This document shows positions 18,208 to 26,818 of a DNA stretch of 64,000 bases, piece after piece. A model generated the notes under the pieces. It saw only the letters and a program-made list of their open reading frames with translations. It was not told the DNA's origin and did not search any database. The position numbers were made by a program, and so were the translations under genes. This DNA is from Roseimicrobium gellanilyticum. GTDB lineage: Bacteria > Verrucomicrobiota > Verrucomicrobiia > Verrucomicrobiales > Verrucomicrobiaceae. Positions within the stretch are counted from its first letter, which is position 1, and every line of letters starts with the position of its first letter. The stretch is taken from positions 124,001 through 188,000 of the forward strand of contig NZ_QNRR01000006.1 in NCBI RefSeq assembly GCF_003315205.1, given 5' to 3'.

Positions 18208-18412
18208 ATCCGTAGCCGTTGAGAGGTTCATGCTCCACGCGGCAGGCGCTGAGCAGATCATGGGTCTGGCAGCAGTTCGCACGCGCTCCGCGCTTCGGTT
18301 GCCGTGGCGGCTCAAATGCATTCACGGGCATGTGGTCCGTGGATGCACCATGCCGCCTGCGGCGTCCATGGGATTGCGTCCGCGCGATGATCCTAGAACC
18401 CATTTTACGATC

Positions 18413-18670
18413 ATGTCAAAACTGACTGCAGAGCTTGATCTGGCGATCGCCAATATGGACACGGAGTTGATGGAGGAGCGCGCGGCTGAAGTGATCGGAA
18501 GGCTTCCCGGAGTGGAAGCTGCCAGGCTGATTCCGGGAGGCATCTGGATGCGCTACCGGCCTGAGGATATCAACGAACAAAGCATCAAGAGAGCCCTCCA
18601 CGATGAGGGATTTCGTCCCACTACCTTCCAGGACTCCGCGACCGGCAAGACAGGCCGTGTGTCCTACTGA
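18413..18670 (+). CDS. Small conserved-type protein of unknown function, possibly HMA-fold
   Basis: An 85-residue acidic protein beginning MSKLTAELDLAIANMDTEL. The central LPGVEAARLIPGGIWMRYRPEDINEQSIKRALHDEGF has the alternation of a ferredoxin-like (heavy-metal-associated) fold, but no metal-binding CxxC is present. I do not recognise a characterised family. The start is chosen because upstream in-frame sequence is low in conservation signals. A Lys-rich gene follows 21 nt downstream on the same strand, so they may be co-transcribed. Confidence 0.55.
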   Translation: MSKLTAELDLAIANMDTELMEERAAEVIGRLPGVEAARLIPGGIWMRYRPEDINEQSIKRALHDEGFRPTTFQDSATGKTGRVSY

Positions 18671-18691
18671 AACTACCGACCCACCGCGGCC

Positions 18692-18976
18692 ATGCCCAGA
18701 GGCGACAAATCCAAGTACACGTCGAAACAGAAACGCCAGGCGGAGCACATTGAAGAAGGCTACGAGAAGAAGGGCGTCTCCAAGAAGACGGCCAAGGCCC
18801 GCGCTTGGGCCACGGTCAACAAGTCCACCAAAGGTGGAAAGAAGAGTGGCTCCGGGAGAGGAAAGAAAGTCGACAAGAGCCCTGCCAAGAAGGGCGGAAA
18901 GAAAGGTGGAGCGGTGCGGAAGAAGAAGGCGGCCAGCAAGAAGACCGCCTCAAAGAAGAGAACTTCAAAGAAGTAG
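18692..18976 (+). CDS. Small Lys-rich protein with histone-like tail
   Basis: A 94-residue very basic protein. Residues 1-42 (MPRGDKSKYTSKQKRQAEHI, then EEGYEKKGVSKKTAKARAW, then ATVNK) match a small family often annotated as plasmid stabilisation protein in other bacteria. From residue 45 it is almost only Lys, Gly, Ser and Ala, with repeated KKT/SKK units like histone H1 tails, so it probably binds nucleic acid. The plasmid-stabilisation label has little experimental basis that I know of. It converges on the debranching enzyme gene with only 2 nt between the stops. Confidence 0.75.
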   Translation: MPRGDKSKYTSKQKRQAEHIEEGYEKKGVSKKTAKARAWATVNKSTKGGKKSGSGRGKKVDKSPAKKGGKKGGAVRKKKAASKKTASKKRTSKK

Positions 18977-18978
18977 GA

Positions 18979-21030
18979 TCACGGAGAGTCTTGCGCCGAA
19001 GTCTTCGCCCAGCAACGCAGCGCTTCGGCGACGCTCCATGCCTGGGCGATGCAGCCGCGCGCGGTGTAGGGCGCTTCCGCGTCAAAGATTTCACTCAGTG
19101 TGCCCACACCCGCTTCATTCATGTGGGCCACAAGACCATCGAGACATCCTCGCGCTCCTTGCACGTCTTTCGGATGAAGTTTCAGCCAGGCATCGATGAA
19201 GGGGCCAATCAGCCAACCCCATACGGTGCCCTGGTGGTAGGCAGCATCGCGGGCACGCAGATCGCCAAAGTAGCGTGCCTTGAAGTCGCGGTGGTGTGCG
19301 TCCAGTGAGCGCAGCCCCACGGGGGTGAGCAGTTCCTGTTTCACCTTGTTGAAGACGGCCTCCCAGTGCGTGGCTTCCAGCACCTCGTGCCTCAGTGAAA
19401 TGGAGAGAATCTGATTGGGGCGGCAGGCACTGTCATTCCCTCCCTCTCCGTCGACGACATCATACAGGTATCCCAGCTCGTCTGACCAGAAGCGTTGGTT
19501 GAAGGAACGATGAACACGGTCCGCCTCGGACGCATAGCGTGCGGCTTCTTCTGGCTTCTGCTCTTCGTGGTGCCATGCTTCCAACAGACGGAGAGCATTG
19601 TACCAGAGGGCATTGATCTCCACTGCCTTGCCACGGCGCGGTGTCACCACCCAGCCGTCCACCTTCGCATCCATCCAGGTGAGCTGGTAGCCTTCTTTTC
19701 CTTGTCTCAAGAGGCCGTCGTCTGGATCCACGCCAATGCCAAAGTGCGTGCCACGCAAATGATGCTCTGCCACATCGGCGAGTTTTGGCAGCAGGTGTCG
19801 CAGAGTGGCCCTGTCGCCTGTCACATCCACATAGCGGTCGAGCGCGTGGAAGAACCAGAGCGTGGCATCCGCTGTGTGGTAAAGGCCTTCGTTTTCACCT
19901 TCGGGGAAGAGATTTGGAATGAGGCCATCGCGAATGTAGTGGCCAAAGGTGCGCAGGATCCACCCTGCCTCATGATGACGCCCTGTCGTAAGCGTGAGTC
20001 CTTCGAGGCTGATCATCGTATCCCGTCCCCAATCGGTGAACCAGTGGTAGCCAGCGATGACCGTACGCACTTCATCCCCTGCGGCACGTGCCCGTGCCAT
20101 GTCCTCCACGCGCCCCGCCGGACGGATGATGAACTGGTCCGCAGCCAGCACCAGCTCTGCCGCTGCTCCTTCACGCACCCGTGGATCAGCCACGGAGATC
20201 AAACGCTGACGACGCTCCAGCTCCGTAGAGAGCACTTCTTCAGGCTTCAAGGCAAGCACGCGCGGCCAGTCCTCCGTGGAGGCGATAAGCGTCGCCGAGG
20301 TGTCCGGAGTGGCTACGAGGCGAAAGGTGCCCGGGCTCCACAAGACGCCCTTGGATTGATAGCCGCGGTCAGCCTCCGTCTGGTAGAAGTGTTCCCAGAT
20401 TTTTCCGCCATCGTGTGTGAACGAAACTTCCGGCGCTTGCGCCGTCAGCCGCAAGGTTTGCACGGGCGAACCGGTGGAGATTTCATACCGCATGCCCTGA
20501 ATGGTGAGTGTGAAGTCTCCTTCCAGTGGCCCCGCGACATCATCTTCGTGCCGGCGAAAATGCATGGAGGGACGCAGCTCAATGCGCAACACGTCCTGAC
20601 CTGACTCCAGATGGTACCCGAGGTATACCGTGTTCTGTCCGTGAGCAAGAATCAGGGTCTTGCTGAACTGGTAGCCTTGCACGTTGTAACGCCACCAGGG
20701 CAGCCCGTCGCGCAGTCCGAACTCATGAGCATGGTGCTGGCGTTCGCCGTTGGAATCTTCCGCCGGCTCATCTCCCCCAAAGTGGACCTTCGTCCCATCT
20801 GGCAGACACAGGTGCTCCTCAAGGTGATTCAGCATCACCACGCGTCCCAGGGGAGCGGGAAGGGAGGCTACCAGCAGGCCATGATAGCGGCGTGTCACTT
20901 TGCCCGAGATCGTACCAGAGGCGTAGCCCCCGAGGCCATTGGTGACGAGCCACTCGCGGCGCAGCATCTGGCGCGTGTGCAACCGCTCAGCATTCGCGAG
21001 GCTGATCTGTCGGGTCAGGGAAGAAGTCAT
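18979..21030 (-). CDS. Amylo-alpha-1,6-glucosidase (glycogen-debranching type)
   Basis: A 683-residue cytoplasmic glycoside hydrolase that removes alpha-1,6-linked glucose branches. The N-terminal 270 residues form the GDE N-terminal domain: LRREWLVTNGLGGYASGTISG and RRYHGLLVASLPAPLGR. The C-terminal (alpha/alpha)6 barrel has YHWFTDWGRDTMISLEGL, an acidic active-site segment, DATLWFFHAL, WMDAKVDGWVVTPR and YHQGTVWGWLIGPF. Its ATG overlaps the stop of treZ by ATGA (21027-21030), so both are translated from one mRNA. Together they suggest breakdown of branched glucans coupled to trehalose formation. Confidence 0.9.
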   Translation of the reverse strand: MTSSLTRQISLANAERLHTRQMLRREWLVTNGLGGYASGTISGKVTRRYHGLLVASLPAPLGRVVMLNHLEEHLCLPDGTKVHFGGDEPAEDSNGERQHHAHEFGLRDGLPWWRYNVQGYQFSKTLILAHGQNTVYLGYHLESGQDVLRIELRPSMHFRRHEDDVAGPLEGDFTLTIQGMRYEISTGSPVQTLRLTAQAPEVSFTHDGGKIWEHFYQTEADRGYQSKGVLWSPGTFRLVATPDTSATLIASTEDWPRVLALKPEEVLSTELERRQRLISVADPRVREGAAAELVLAADQFIIRPAGRVEDMARARAAGDEVRTVIAGYHWFTDWGRDTMISLEGLTLTTGRHHEAGWILRTFGHYIRDGLIPNLFPEGENEGLYHTADATLWFFHALDRYVDVTGDRATLRHLLPKLADVAEHHLRGTHFGIGVDPDDGLLRQGKEGYQLTWMDAKVDGWVVTPRRGKAVEINALWYNALRLLEAWHHEEQKPEEAARYASEADRVHRSFNQRFWSDELGYLYDVVDGEGGNDSACRPNQILSISLRHEVLEATHWEAVFNKVKQELLTPVGLRSLDAHHRDFKARYFGDLRARDAAYHQGTVWGWLIGPFIDAWLKLHPKDVQGARGCLDGLVAHMNEAGVGTLSEIFDAEAPYTARGCIAQAWSVAEALRCWAKTSAQDSP

Positions 21031-22946
21031 GGCTTTGCAGGGATGAGGACCACGGCCGACATGGCAGGCACAGTCCAGTTTTCTACGGACTCAAATGCTG
21101 GCGTGCCGCTGCCCCCATAGGAAGGATCTTCACTGGACCAGTGCAGGTGCCACGTGCAGCCGTCCACTGGGGCCAGCAGGGGCTCCGGCGCCGGATCAAA
21201 GTCCATCGCGGGGCCATAGTTCACGATGAGGAGCCGGTCATTCTGCTCCCTGCCAAAGCACCGCAAGACGAGCGCATTCCTGCCCAAAGGAGCGCCGTCG
21301 TATTCGCCGCGTTTCACTTTGCCGAGGAGAGGATCGTTCTTCCGCAATTGAATGAGGTCCCGGTGCAGACGGTACATCTCCTCGTTCTTTTGCCGCTCGC
21401 TGAAATCGAGCACGCACTTCTGGAATGTCTCATCACTCTGCGGATCGGACAGCACCGCGCGCGCCTTGTCCGTCGCAATGCCAGGGAACTGCTCCAGGAA
21501 CTTCACGCGACCTTCACCAATGCAGGTCGCGAGATCGGCATCGTGATCCGTGAAGTAGAGAAAGCGGGATGAGGAGGCAAACTCCTGTCCTTGGAAAAGC
21601 ATGGGCGTGCTGGGGCCCAGCAGGAGCAGCGCGGTAAGCGCGCGCAGCGTCGCCCTGTTGGCCATGTTGTGAATGCGCTGGCCCCAGAGCGAGTTGGCGA
21701 TTTGATCGTGATTCTGCAGGAAGGTCACGAAGTTCCACGGCTCTAGGTCCAGACAGGGTGTTCCCCGTTGTTTCTTTTGCCATTGGTAGTACTGGCCCTG
21801 GTAGAGAAAACCCCACTTCGCGGAGGCAACAAACTCCTGGGCCCAACCCCGGTAGTCCGTGAAGTAGGCCTCATTGCGTCCCGTCATGGCCACCATCGCG
21901 CTGTGGTGGAAGTCATCATTCCAGATGGAGTCGAGGCCGTAGCCACCGCGCGCGGATGGTCGCACCAGCTTGGAATGCTGGGATTCGTTTTCGGCGACAA
22001 TGTAGATCTTCCTTGGGCTGCCAGCAGCGCGGGCGCGGCGGGTGAGTTCAGTCAGGATGTGCTCTTCGGAGTCGTCGAAGATTTGCTGTGTGGCATCGAG
22101 TCGAAGACCGTCGAGATGAAACTCGCGGATCCAGTACTCGGCATTGGTGCAAAAGAACTCACGCACCGGGCCGGAGTTCTCGCCATCGAAGTTCAGTGCA
22201 TCACCCCACTCGGAAATCCGCTTGTGGTGGACGTAGTAGGGCGAGAACTGGCCCAGGTAATTGCCATTGGGGCCGAGATGATTGTATACCACATCAAGGA
22301 TCACGCCGATGCCGTGACGATGCGCCTCATTCACAAAGGCACGCATGTCATCCGGTGAGCCATACAACCGCGTGGGTGCAAAGAGGTTCACGCCATCATA
22401 GCCCCAGCCACGCTCGCCCGGGAAATCCGCCACCGGCATGATCTCCAGCAGCGTGATGCCGAGTAGAGCGAGCTCCGGCAGCTGTGCGGCGGCCGCGGCC
22501 CATGTTCCCTCTGGCGTGAAGGTGCCCAAGTGCATCTCATAGATGACCTGCCCTTCCTGCGGAACTCCCGGCCAATCTTCATCAGTCCATGGAAAGGCGC
22601 TGCTATCGATGAGCTGCGAAGGACCATGCGGTCCTGAGGGCTGGAAACGTGAGGCGGGATCCGGGAAGGCGCCACTTTCCACATCGAAGCGGTACAGCAT
22701 GCCCGGCGTCGCCCCGGGAACCAGTCCGGAGAAGTAGCCATCCTTCTCCGGCTCCAGCATCTGCCGCGTTGCATGTGACTCACGCGTGGCATCTCCACCC
22801 ACGAGTACAGCCACTTCCTTGCGAGAGGGAGCCCACACCCTGAAGCGTGCACCTCTGTCGCCGTGGAGTTCCGGACCCACCGGATATGTTCGTGGCATCG
22901 CCGTCTGGTGATTTCGCAACTGGGTATCCTTCTGAGATTCGGACAT
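21027..22946 (-). CDS. treZ: Malto-oligosyltrehalose trehalohydrolase
   Basis: A GH13 hydrolase (639 residues) that releases trehalose from maltooligosyl-trehalose. An N-terminal E-set domain (RFRVWAPSRKEVAVLV) precedes the barrel. GH13 regions are intact: DVVYNHLG, GLRLDATQQIFD (nucleophile Asp), IVAENE (acid/base Glu) and LQNHDQIANSLWG. The sequence GYDGVNLFAPTRLYGSPDD favours TreZ over glycogen-branching enzymes. A GTG at 22958 overlaps the previous stop as GTGA, but ATG 22946 also has a plausible upstream GGAAG. The partner TreY, which makes the substrate, is not in this window. Confidence 0.88.
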   Translation of the reverse strand: MSESQKDTQLRNHQTAMPRTYPVGPELHGDRGARFRVWAPSRKEVAVLVGGDATRESHATRQMLEPEKDGYFSGLVPGATPGMLYRFDVESGAFPDPASRFQPSGPHGPSQLIDSSAFPWTDEDWPGVPQEGQVIYEMHLGTFTPEGTWAAAAAQLPELALLGITLLEIMPVADFPGERGWGYDGVNLFAPTRLYGSPDDMRAFVNEAHRHGIGVILDVVYNHLGPNGNYLGQFSPYYVHHKRISEWGDALNFDGENSGPVREFFCTNAEYWIREFHLDGLRLDATQQIFDDSEEHILTELTRRARAAGSPRKIYIVAENESQHSKLVRPSARGGYGLDSIWNDDFHHSAMVAMTGRNEAYFTDYRGWAQEFVASAKWGFLYQGQYYQWQKKQRGTPCLDLEPWNFVTFLQNHDQIANSLWGQRIHNMANRATLRALTALLLLGPSTPMLFQGQEFASSSRFLYFTDHDADLATCIGEGRVKFLEQFPGIATDKARAVLSDPQSDETFQKCVLDFSERQKNEEMYRLHRDLIQLRKNDPLLGKVKRGEYDGAPLGRNALVLRCFGREQNDRLLIVNYGPAMDFDPAPEPLLAPVDGCTWHLHWSSEDPSYGGSGTPAFESVENWTVPAMSAVVLIPAKP

Positions 22947-22954
22947 GGTTGTGA

Positions 22955-23188
22955 TCACTTCCGGTCGCGCAGTCCAGTTTCACCCGCATGGGTGGCGCAG
23001 TGGGCACAGCAATACATGGTGCCATCTGCCTCCAGGCCGTGTCCGATGATTCTGCAACCACAATGGGCGCATTTGGGTGCCAGCGCGGAGATGGCACATT
23101 CAAAACTATCAAAGGTGTGGCTTTCTCCAGCCATCATCACCTCAAAGGACTTGTCGTAGGTATTTCCACAGGTTTCACAGGTAGCCAT
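22955..23188 (-). CDS. Small double zinc-ribbon protein
   Basis: A 77-residue protein rich in cysteine. It has CETCGNTYDKSF at the start, a single DSFECAI cysteine, then CAHCGCRIIGHG and YCCAHCATHAG, enough Cys/His pairs for two zinc sites. Similar short proteins starting MATCETCGN are widespread and uncharacterised. The start at 23188 is supported by AAGGAGA about 10 nt upstream. It is the first gene of the run leading into treZ (overlapping stop/start), so it is co-transcribed with treZ and the debranching enzyme. Confidence 0.78.
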   Translation of the reverse strand: MATCETCGNTYDKSFEVMMAGESHTFDSFECAISALAPKCAHCGCRIIGHGLEADGTMYCCAHCATHAGETGLRDRK

Positions 23189-23293
23189 GGTCGTGTTCTC
23201 CTTCCTCCCCTTCATCGCACGCAAGCCACATCACGGCTGGCAGGATTCCGTGGTAATCCCCTGAAGCCAGCATGCGATGCGCCAAACCCACGG

Positions 23294-23398
23294 CTACGAC
23301 CTGGCCGTGACGCGTGATGCAATCCAGGCGACCACTCGGAGGATGACCAGGCAGATGATGGTCACGCCGATTGCGCAGGATTGCCCGCACGAGGTCAA
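23294..23398 (-). CDS. Possible 34-residue single-pass membrane peptide
   Basis: A TTG codon at 23396-23398 overlaps the stop of the upstream coiled-coil gene (TTGA). It opens a 34-codon frame with one hydrophobic helix (CAIGVTIICLVILRVVAWIA) and a basic end. An AAGGAAGG stretch lies directly before it, too close for an ideal ribosome site. It may be a translationally coupled micropeptide or chance. Confidence 0.22.
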   Translation of the reverse strand: MTSCGQSCAIGVTIICLVILRVVAWIASRVTARS

Positions 23399-23781
23399 CC
23401 TTCCTTGTAGAGTTCCGCCTCGAGGGTGCCCCTCCGGAGGTGAAGCGCTCGAAGTTGCTGGTAGAGTCCGTCGACCTTCATGCCCCGGGAGGTGATTTTC
23501 CCCGTTGCCCTGGCTGATGACAGAGCTCCGCGTTCGTCCTCCAATTGCCTTTCCACGACGGCAATTTGTCTTTCGATGGTTCTGATCTCCGCTTTGACGG
23601 CAGCGTGTGGATCTACAATGCCCTTGTTCCCAGGTTCCGAAGCACGAGCGGGAGTGCCACCGGGGGCGTGGTGAAGACGGACAGTGCGGTGCCTTTCGCG
23701 CCGAAAGGTCTCCTTCTCAGGCCTCACCAGCAGACCCAGCCCAATGATGGCGAGAATCAGTGTCCCAATCGTGTACTTCAT
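23395..23781 (-). CDS. Membrane-anchored coiled-coil protein of unknown function
   Basis: A 128-residue protein. Residues 1-18 (MKYTIGTLILAIIGLGLL) are a hydrophobic anchor. A basic linker follows, then from about residue 60 a heptad-like helix (VKAEIRTIERQIAVVERQLEDE) and a second helix near the C-terminus. The architecture (MKY-start anchor plus glutamate-rich coiled coil) is shared with the next upstream gene at 23879, so the two look like distant paralogues. No enzymatic motif is visible. Confidence 0.55.
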   Translation of the reverse strand: MKYTIGTLILAIIGLGLLVRPEKETFRRERHRTVRLHHAPGGTPARASEPGNKGIVDPHAAVKAEIRTIERQIAVVERQLEDERGALSSARATGKITSRGMKVDGLYQQLRALHLRRGTLEAELYKEG

Positions 23782-23878
23782 GCCGGAATACAATGTTGAG
23801 CTAGAGGAGCCTTTGCTTCATGGGCGGGTTCGATATGCTGACCGATGGGGGACACGGCTGGTACCAGCTCGTCCTGTC

Positions 23879-24400
23879 TTATCGGTAGTTTCCATCGATG
23901 AGCCTGCGGAGCTCGGCAGTGACGTCGTTCAGAGAGCTCTCCGCTGTGGTGACATTGTGATTGAGGAAGTACTTCGCCTGGGAATCCAGCAGAGCGGCCT
24001 CATCTTTCAGGCGGGTCTTATAGCCGGCAATCTCTGTCTGCAGTTCCCCAATGCGTGCTCGAAGCTCCTCTTCGTAGGGAATCGCCCCAGTGTTCTCCCG
24101 TCCTTTAACCACCTTTCCATCAGCGCTGATGCGAAACTGGTAGGGAGTGAGCCTCCAGTATTGTGAATGCTCGTGCTGCCGGATGGTCGCCTGGGTGGTG
24201 TAGTCTCCAAGTGCCGTGTCCTGGCGCACAGGTCCCCAGTTTGCGATGTTCGTATAGGGGTAAGCGACCTGTCTGGACATCCATTCTTCGACAAGTGGGA
24301 TGCGCCCATCATCTTTGACTTCGAAAGGAAGCTTCGTGTTTCGCTGCATCAGCGCGCTACACACAATCAGCAAAAGGATGATGCCAGCGATGTACTTCAT
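23879..24400 (-). CDS. Membrane-anchored coiled-coil protein of unknown function
   Basis: A 173-residue protein with an N-terminal hydrophobic anchor (MKYIAGIILLLIVCSALM), an extracytoplasmic segment with tyrosine and tryptophan residues (RQVAYPYTNIANWGPV), and a C-terminal coiled coil (EEELRARIGELQTEIAGYKT onward). The cysteine at position 15 lacks a proper lipobox. It is transcribed toward the smaller relative at 23395, with about 97 nt between them. Function unknown. Confidence 0.6.
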   Translation of the reverse strand: MKYIAGIILLLIVCSALMQRNTKLPFEVKDDGRIPLVEEWMSRQVAYPYTNIANWGPVRQDTALGDYTTQATIRQHEHSQYWRLTPYQFRISADGKVVKGRENTGAIPYEEELRARIGELQTEIAGYKTRLKDEAALLDSQAKYFLNHNVTTAESSLNDVTAELRRLIDGNYR

Positions 24401-24597
24401 GGAGCCAAGGAGTGCCAGTAATACAAGTTTCTGCTATGTCTGCTATCTTTCTTTTGTAGACAGGACATCACAATTCCCCGGGTGAGTAAATGGGGCATAT
24501 CTTTGTTGGTTCATGACCGACCAACTCCAAAACCTCATGCTGGCATGAAGGACCCGGCCCCGTGGACCGCGCGGGAGAGCCATAGTGGACTTGCTCC
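24401..24597. other. Intergenic region left of the integrated element
   Basis: About 200 bp without a gene, between the coiled-coil gene start and the left attachment repeat. On the ancestral chromosome this is the sequence downstream of the tRNA-Leu 3' end. I see no terminator or operator. Confidence 0.5.
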
Positions 24598-24659
24598 AGT
24601 GCCGACAGCGGGACTCGAACCCGCACGGTGGTCGCCCACCAACGGATTTTAAGTCCGTT
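24598..24659. repeat. Left attachment repeat (tRNA-Leu 3' fragment)
   Basis: 62 bp identical to 39196-39257. It contains the anticodon arm, variable arm, T arm and 3' acceptor strand of tRNA-Leu(TAA) on minus, but no 5' half, so it is not a functional tRNA. It marks one boundary of the integrated element. Confidence 0.9.
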
Positions 24660-24723
24660 TGTGTTTAAGGCAGCAGTAGGGAAAGATTGACCGACTGCCA
24701 ATAGACTGCCAAAATACGCAAGT

Positions 24724-25947
24724 ATGGCAGCCACAAAGAAGACCGCGACCAAGAAGGGCAAACCGAAGCGCCGGGAGTGGCCCATCGTGAAGCGGACCAA
24801 ATACCGCAATGGCAGCATTGCCTACATGGTGGACACCCGTTTACGTGGCGAGGGCTCCCGTGTGTTCAAGCCGACGCTTGAGGAAGCTAACGAAGTGGCG
24901 CGTCAGGCTCGCATCCGCCGTCAGAACGAGGGCATTGGTTATTTCAGCCTGGAGGGCGATCAACGTCTCGATGCAGAGCGAGCGCTGGCGATGTTGGCAC
25001 CGTTCGGCAAGACTCTGGTGGATGCCGTGGAATTCTACGTCCCGCACCTGAAGGCGCTCCAATCCTCAAAAAGCGTGCTGGAAGCATCTGATGCCTACGA
25101 GAGCAACGCCACAGCCCGCAACCTTTCAAAGCCCCACCTCCGAGACATCCGGCTCCGCTTGGGGCGCTTCTCCGAAACCTTTGGCGATCGACTGATCGCA
25201 GAGGTGGAGGCCGAGGAGATCGACGAATGGTTGGATGACCTGGAAGTGGAGGCCGCCACGCGGAATGGCTACAGAAGGCACTTGTGCGCTCTCTGGGCGT
25301 TCGCTGGCAAGCGCGGGTGGTGCAATGCGACCGAGATTGAAAAGACCACGCTCCGCAAAGAAAACAGCGGGAAAACCGAGGTGGTGACGCCGGAGGAATG
25401 CAAGGCGCTCCTGGACCATGCCGACCCTGATATCCTTCCAGTGATCGCCGTTGGCGCTTTCGCTGGCTTGCGACGCTCTGAGCTCGGGCGGCTTCAGTGG
25501 GGCCATATCAACCTGCCGGAAAGGTTCGTAGAGGTGGTGGTAGCTGGAACCAACACGAAGTCAGCAAAGAGGCGCATCGTTGTTATGAGCGACAATCTCG
25601 CCGCGTGGCTGGCACCGTATGAGGGCAGGACCGGCTCAGTCTGGCCAGACCAGAAGGAACGCGGCAGGAGACTCCTGGACGAAGCAAAGAGGGCGGCGGG
25701 ATTCGGAACGCCTGGAACGGAGACTGACGAGGAGAAAGGGAAGGGGGTGGCGCTCATGCCATGGCGGCACAATGCGCTCAGGCATTCGTTCGCCAGCTAT
25801 CACCTCGCCAAGCACAACGACGCCGCGAAGGTTTCGCTGGAAATGGGACACACCAACTCGGTACTGGTGTTTAGACACTACAGGCAGCTAGTCCGCCCCG
25901 CAGATGCGGCGAAGTATTGGGAGGTGATGCCAACCGTCATCCCTTGA
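24724..25947 (+). CDS. Tyrosine recombinase / phage-type integrase
   Basis: A 407-residue site-specific recombinase that most likely integrates and excises the element at tRNA-Leu. A Lys-rich N-terminus (TKKGKPKRREWP) precedes an arm-binding region, a SAM-like core-binding domain (residues about 90-200) and the catalytic domain. Catalytic residues are visible: Arg in GLRRSELGRL (about 248), a Lys region near TNTKSAKRR, NALRHSFASYH (about 350), GHTN His (about 379) and Tyr in FRHYRQL (about 386). It begins 64 nt inside the left attachment repeat and reads inward. Its 3' end overlaps the convergent gene by 11 bp. Confidence 0.93.
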   Translation: MAATKKTATKKGKPKRREWPIVKRTKYRNGSIAYMVDTRLRGEGSRVFKPTLEEANEVARQARIRRQNEGIGYFSLEGDQRLDAERALAMLAPFGKTLVDAVEFYVPHLKALQSSKSVLEASDAYESNATARNLSKPHLRDIRLRLGRFSETFGDRLIAEVEAEEIDEWLDDLEVEAATRNGYRRHLCALWAFAGKRGWCNATEIEKTTLRKENSGKTEVVTPEECKALLDHADPDILPVIAVGAFAGLRRSELGRLQWGHINLPERFVEVVVAGTNTKSAKRRIVVMSDNLAAWLAPYEGRTGSVWPDQKERGRRLLDEAKRAAGFGTPGTETDEEKGKGVALMPWRHNALRHSFASYHLAKHNDAAKVSLEMGHTNSVLVFRHYRQLVRPADAAKYWEVMPTVIP

Positions 25948-26461
25948 TGGGTTTGTCCGGCGTCCACCCCCTCCAATCACTCATATACTGCTTGATCCAC
26001 TGCTGATCTTTGGCCTCGGCCATGACCTTTTTTAGCTTTGCATAGAACTTGGCGAACCCCATAAGGCGCAAGTGAATGCTGTAAGCGTCTTCAGGAATTC
26101 GGTAGTCGAGCCCACCCTCTCCCGGCTTCCACTTGTATGACTCAAGCTCCTCGACGTACGCACGGACGGAGGTCAGCGCCTTGAAAAATTCTGTCGCGTG
26201 GCCACCGCGCTCCAGAAGCTTGAGGGTTTTCCTTTTTTTCAACCTAACCTTCTTCGTGGTAGCTCGCCTGTCTTTTGCCCACTGCTCTAACTCTGGACTC
26301 CACACTACGGGAAAGTATTGAGTGTAAGTCCCTCGCTTGAAGGGCTTCGCCCCAGGTATTCCTCCAGGCATGGGTGCAAGGTTGCTGATCTGGCGCTTGG
26401 AAAGCCCGGACATTTTCGCCAGCTCCTCCCTCGAAATGAGTCGCACCGAAGAATCCTCCAT
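25937..26461 (-). CDS. HTH-containing protein of unknown function (element-encoded)
   Basis: A 174-residue protein. Its N-terminal 40 residues (LISREELAKMSGLSKRQISNL) look like a helix-turn-helix with a recognition helix SKRQISNL. The rest is basic, with a Lys-rich stretch (KKVRLKKRKTLKLLER) and aromatic helices near the C-terminus. It is divergent from the excisionase-like gene at 26505 with only 43 bp between, and convergent with the integrase. The layout suggests a regulator of the integration module, but I do not recognise the family. ATG 26461 is preferred; a TTG at 26476 is also in frame. Confidence 0.6.
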   Translation of the reverse strand: MEDSSVRLISREELAKMSGLSKRQISNLAPMPGGIPGAKPFKRGTYTQYFPVVWSPELEQWAKDRRATTKKVRLKKRKTLKLLERGGHATEFFKALTSVRAYVEELESYKWKPGEGGLDYRIPEDAYSIHLRLMGFAKFYAKLKKVMAEAKDQQWIKQYMSDWRGWTPDKPIKG

Positions 26462-26504
26462 ATGTGCAATGTGCAATTACGTTTTGACACCGTGCCATAG
26501 ACAT
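26462..26504. promoter_or_regulatory. Divergent promoter/operator region with TGTGCAA repeats
   Basis: The 43-bp gap between two divergent HTH genes contains TGTGCAATGTGCAA (7-bp unit twice, 26463-26476). Bound proteins would probably control both directions; the two flanking HTH proteins are the obvious candidates. Confidence 0.4.
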
Positions 26505-26756
26505 ATGAAAACGCAAGTACCCAGTCCGCAGCACGGTTCCCCGCTACTCCGCAAACTGCTCACCATCGAAGAAGTAGCAGACGCTTTGGCTCTCACGCGG
26601 AGGGGCGTGGAGAGCATGACCAAGCGCGGCGTGTTGCCGGTCATCAAGCTGAGCAACCGCGCCGTGCGGTATCGCCCCGAGGCCGTGGAATCCGTGCTGG
26701 ACCGTCTGACAATTGGCGCTGTCTCCGATAAACCGGGGAAGCGGGTGTCGGCATAA
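26505..26756 (+). CDS. Excisionase-like helix-turn-helix protein
   Basis: An 83-residue small DNA-binding protein. LLTIEEVADALALTRRGVESM followed by TKRGVLPVIKLSNRAVRYRPEAVESVLDRL is the HTH_17/MerR-like winged helix found in excisionases and recombination directionality factors. The basic wing (SNRAVRYR) is intact. It lies 560 bp from the integrase in the opposite arm of a small regulatory module, consistent with control of excision. ATG 26505 is chosen because the upstream in-frame extension overlaps the divergent gene. Confidence 0.78.
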   Translation: MKTQVPSPQHGSPLLRKLLTIEEVADALALTRRGVESMTKRGVLPVIKLSNRAVRYRPEAVESVLDRLTIGAVSDKPGKRVSA

Positions 26757-26818
26757 AGAAGCCGGGGAGCTTTCGCCCGCCCGGCCCGCACGTGACTGTG
26801 ATGGGAAGAGTTTAGGCG

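Noticed and set aside
24598-24659. Second tRNA-Leu gene
   Set aside because: Only the 3' half is present; the 5' acceptor strand, D arm and 5' anticodon strand context are missing, so it is the attachment remnant.
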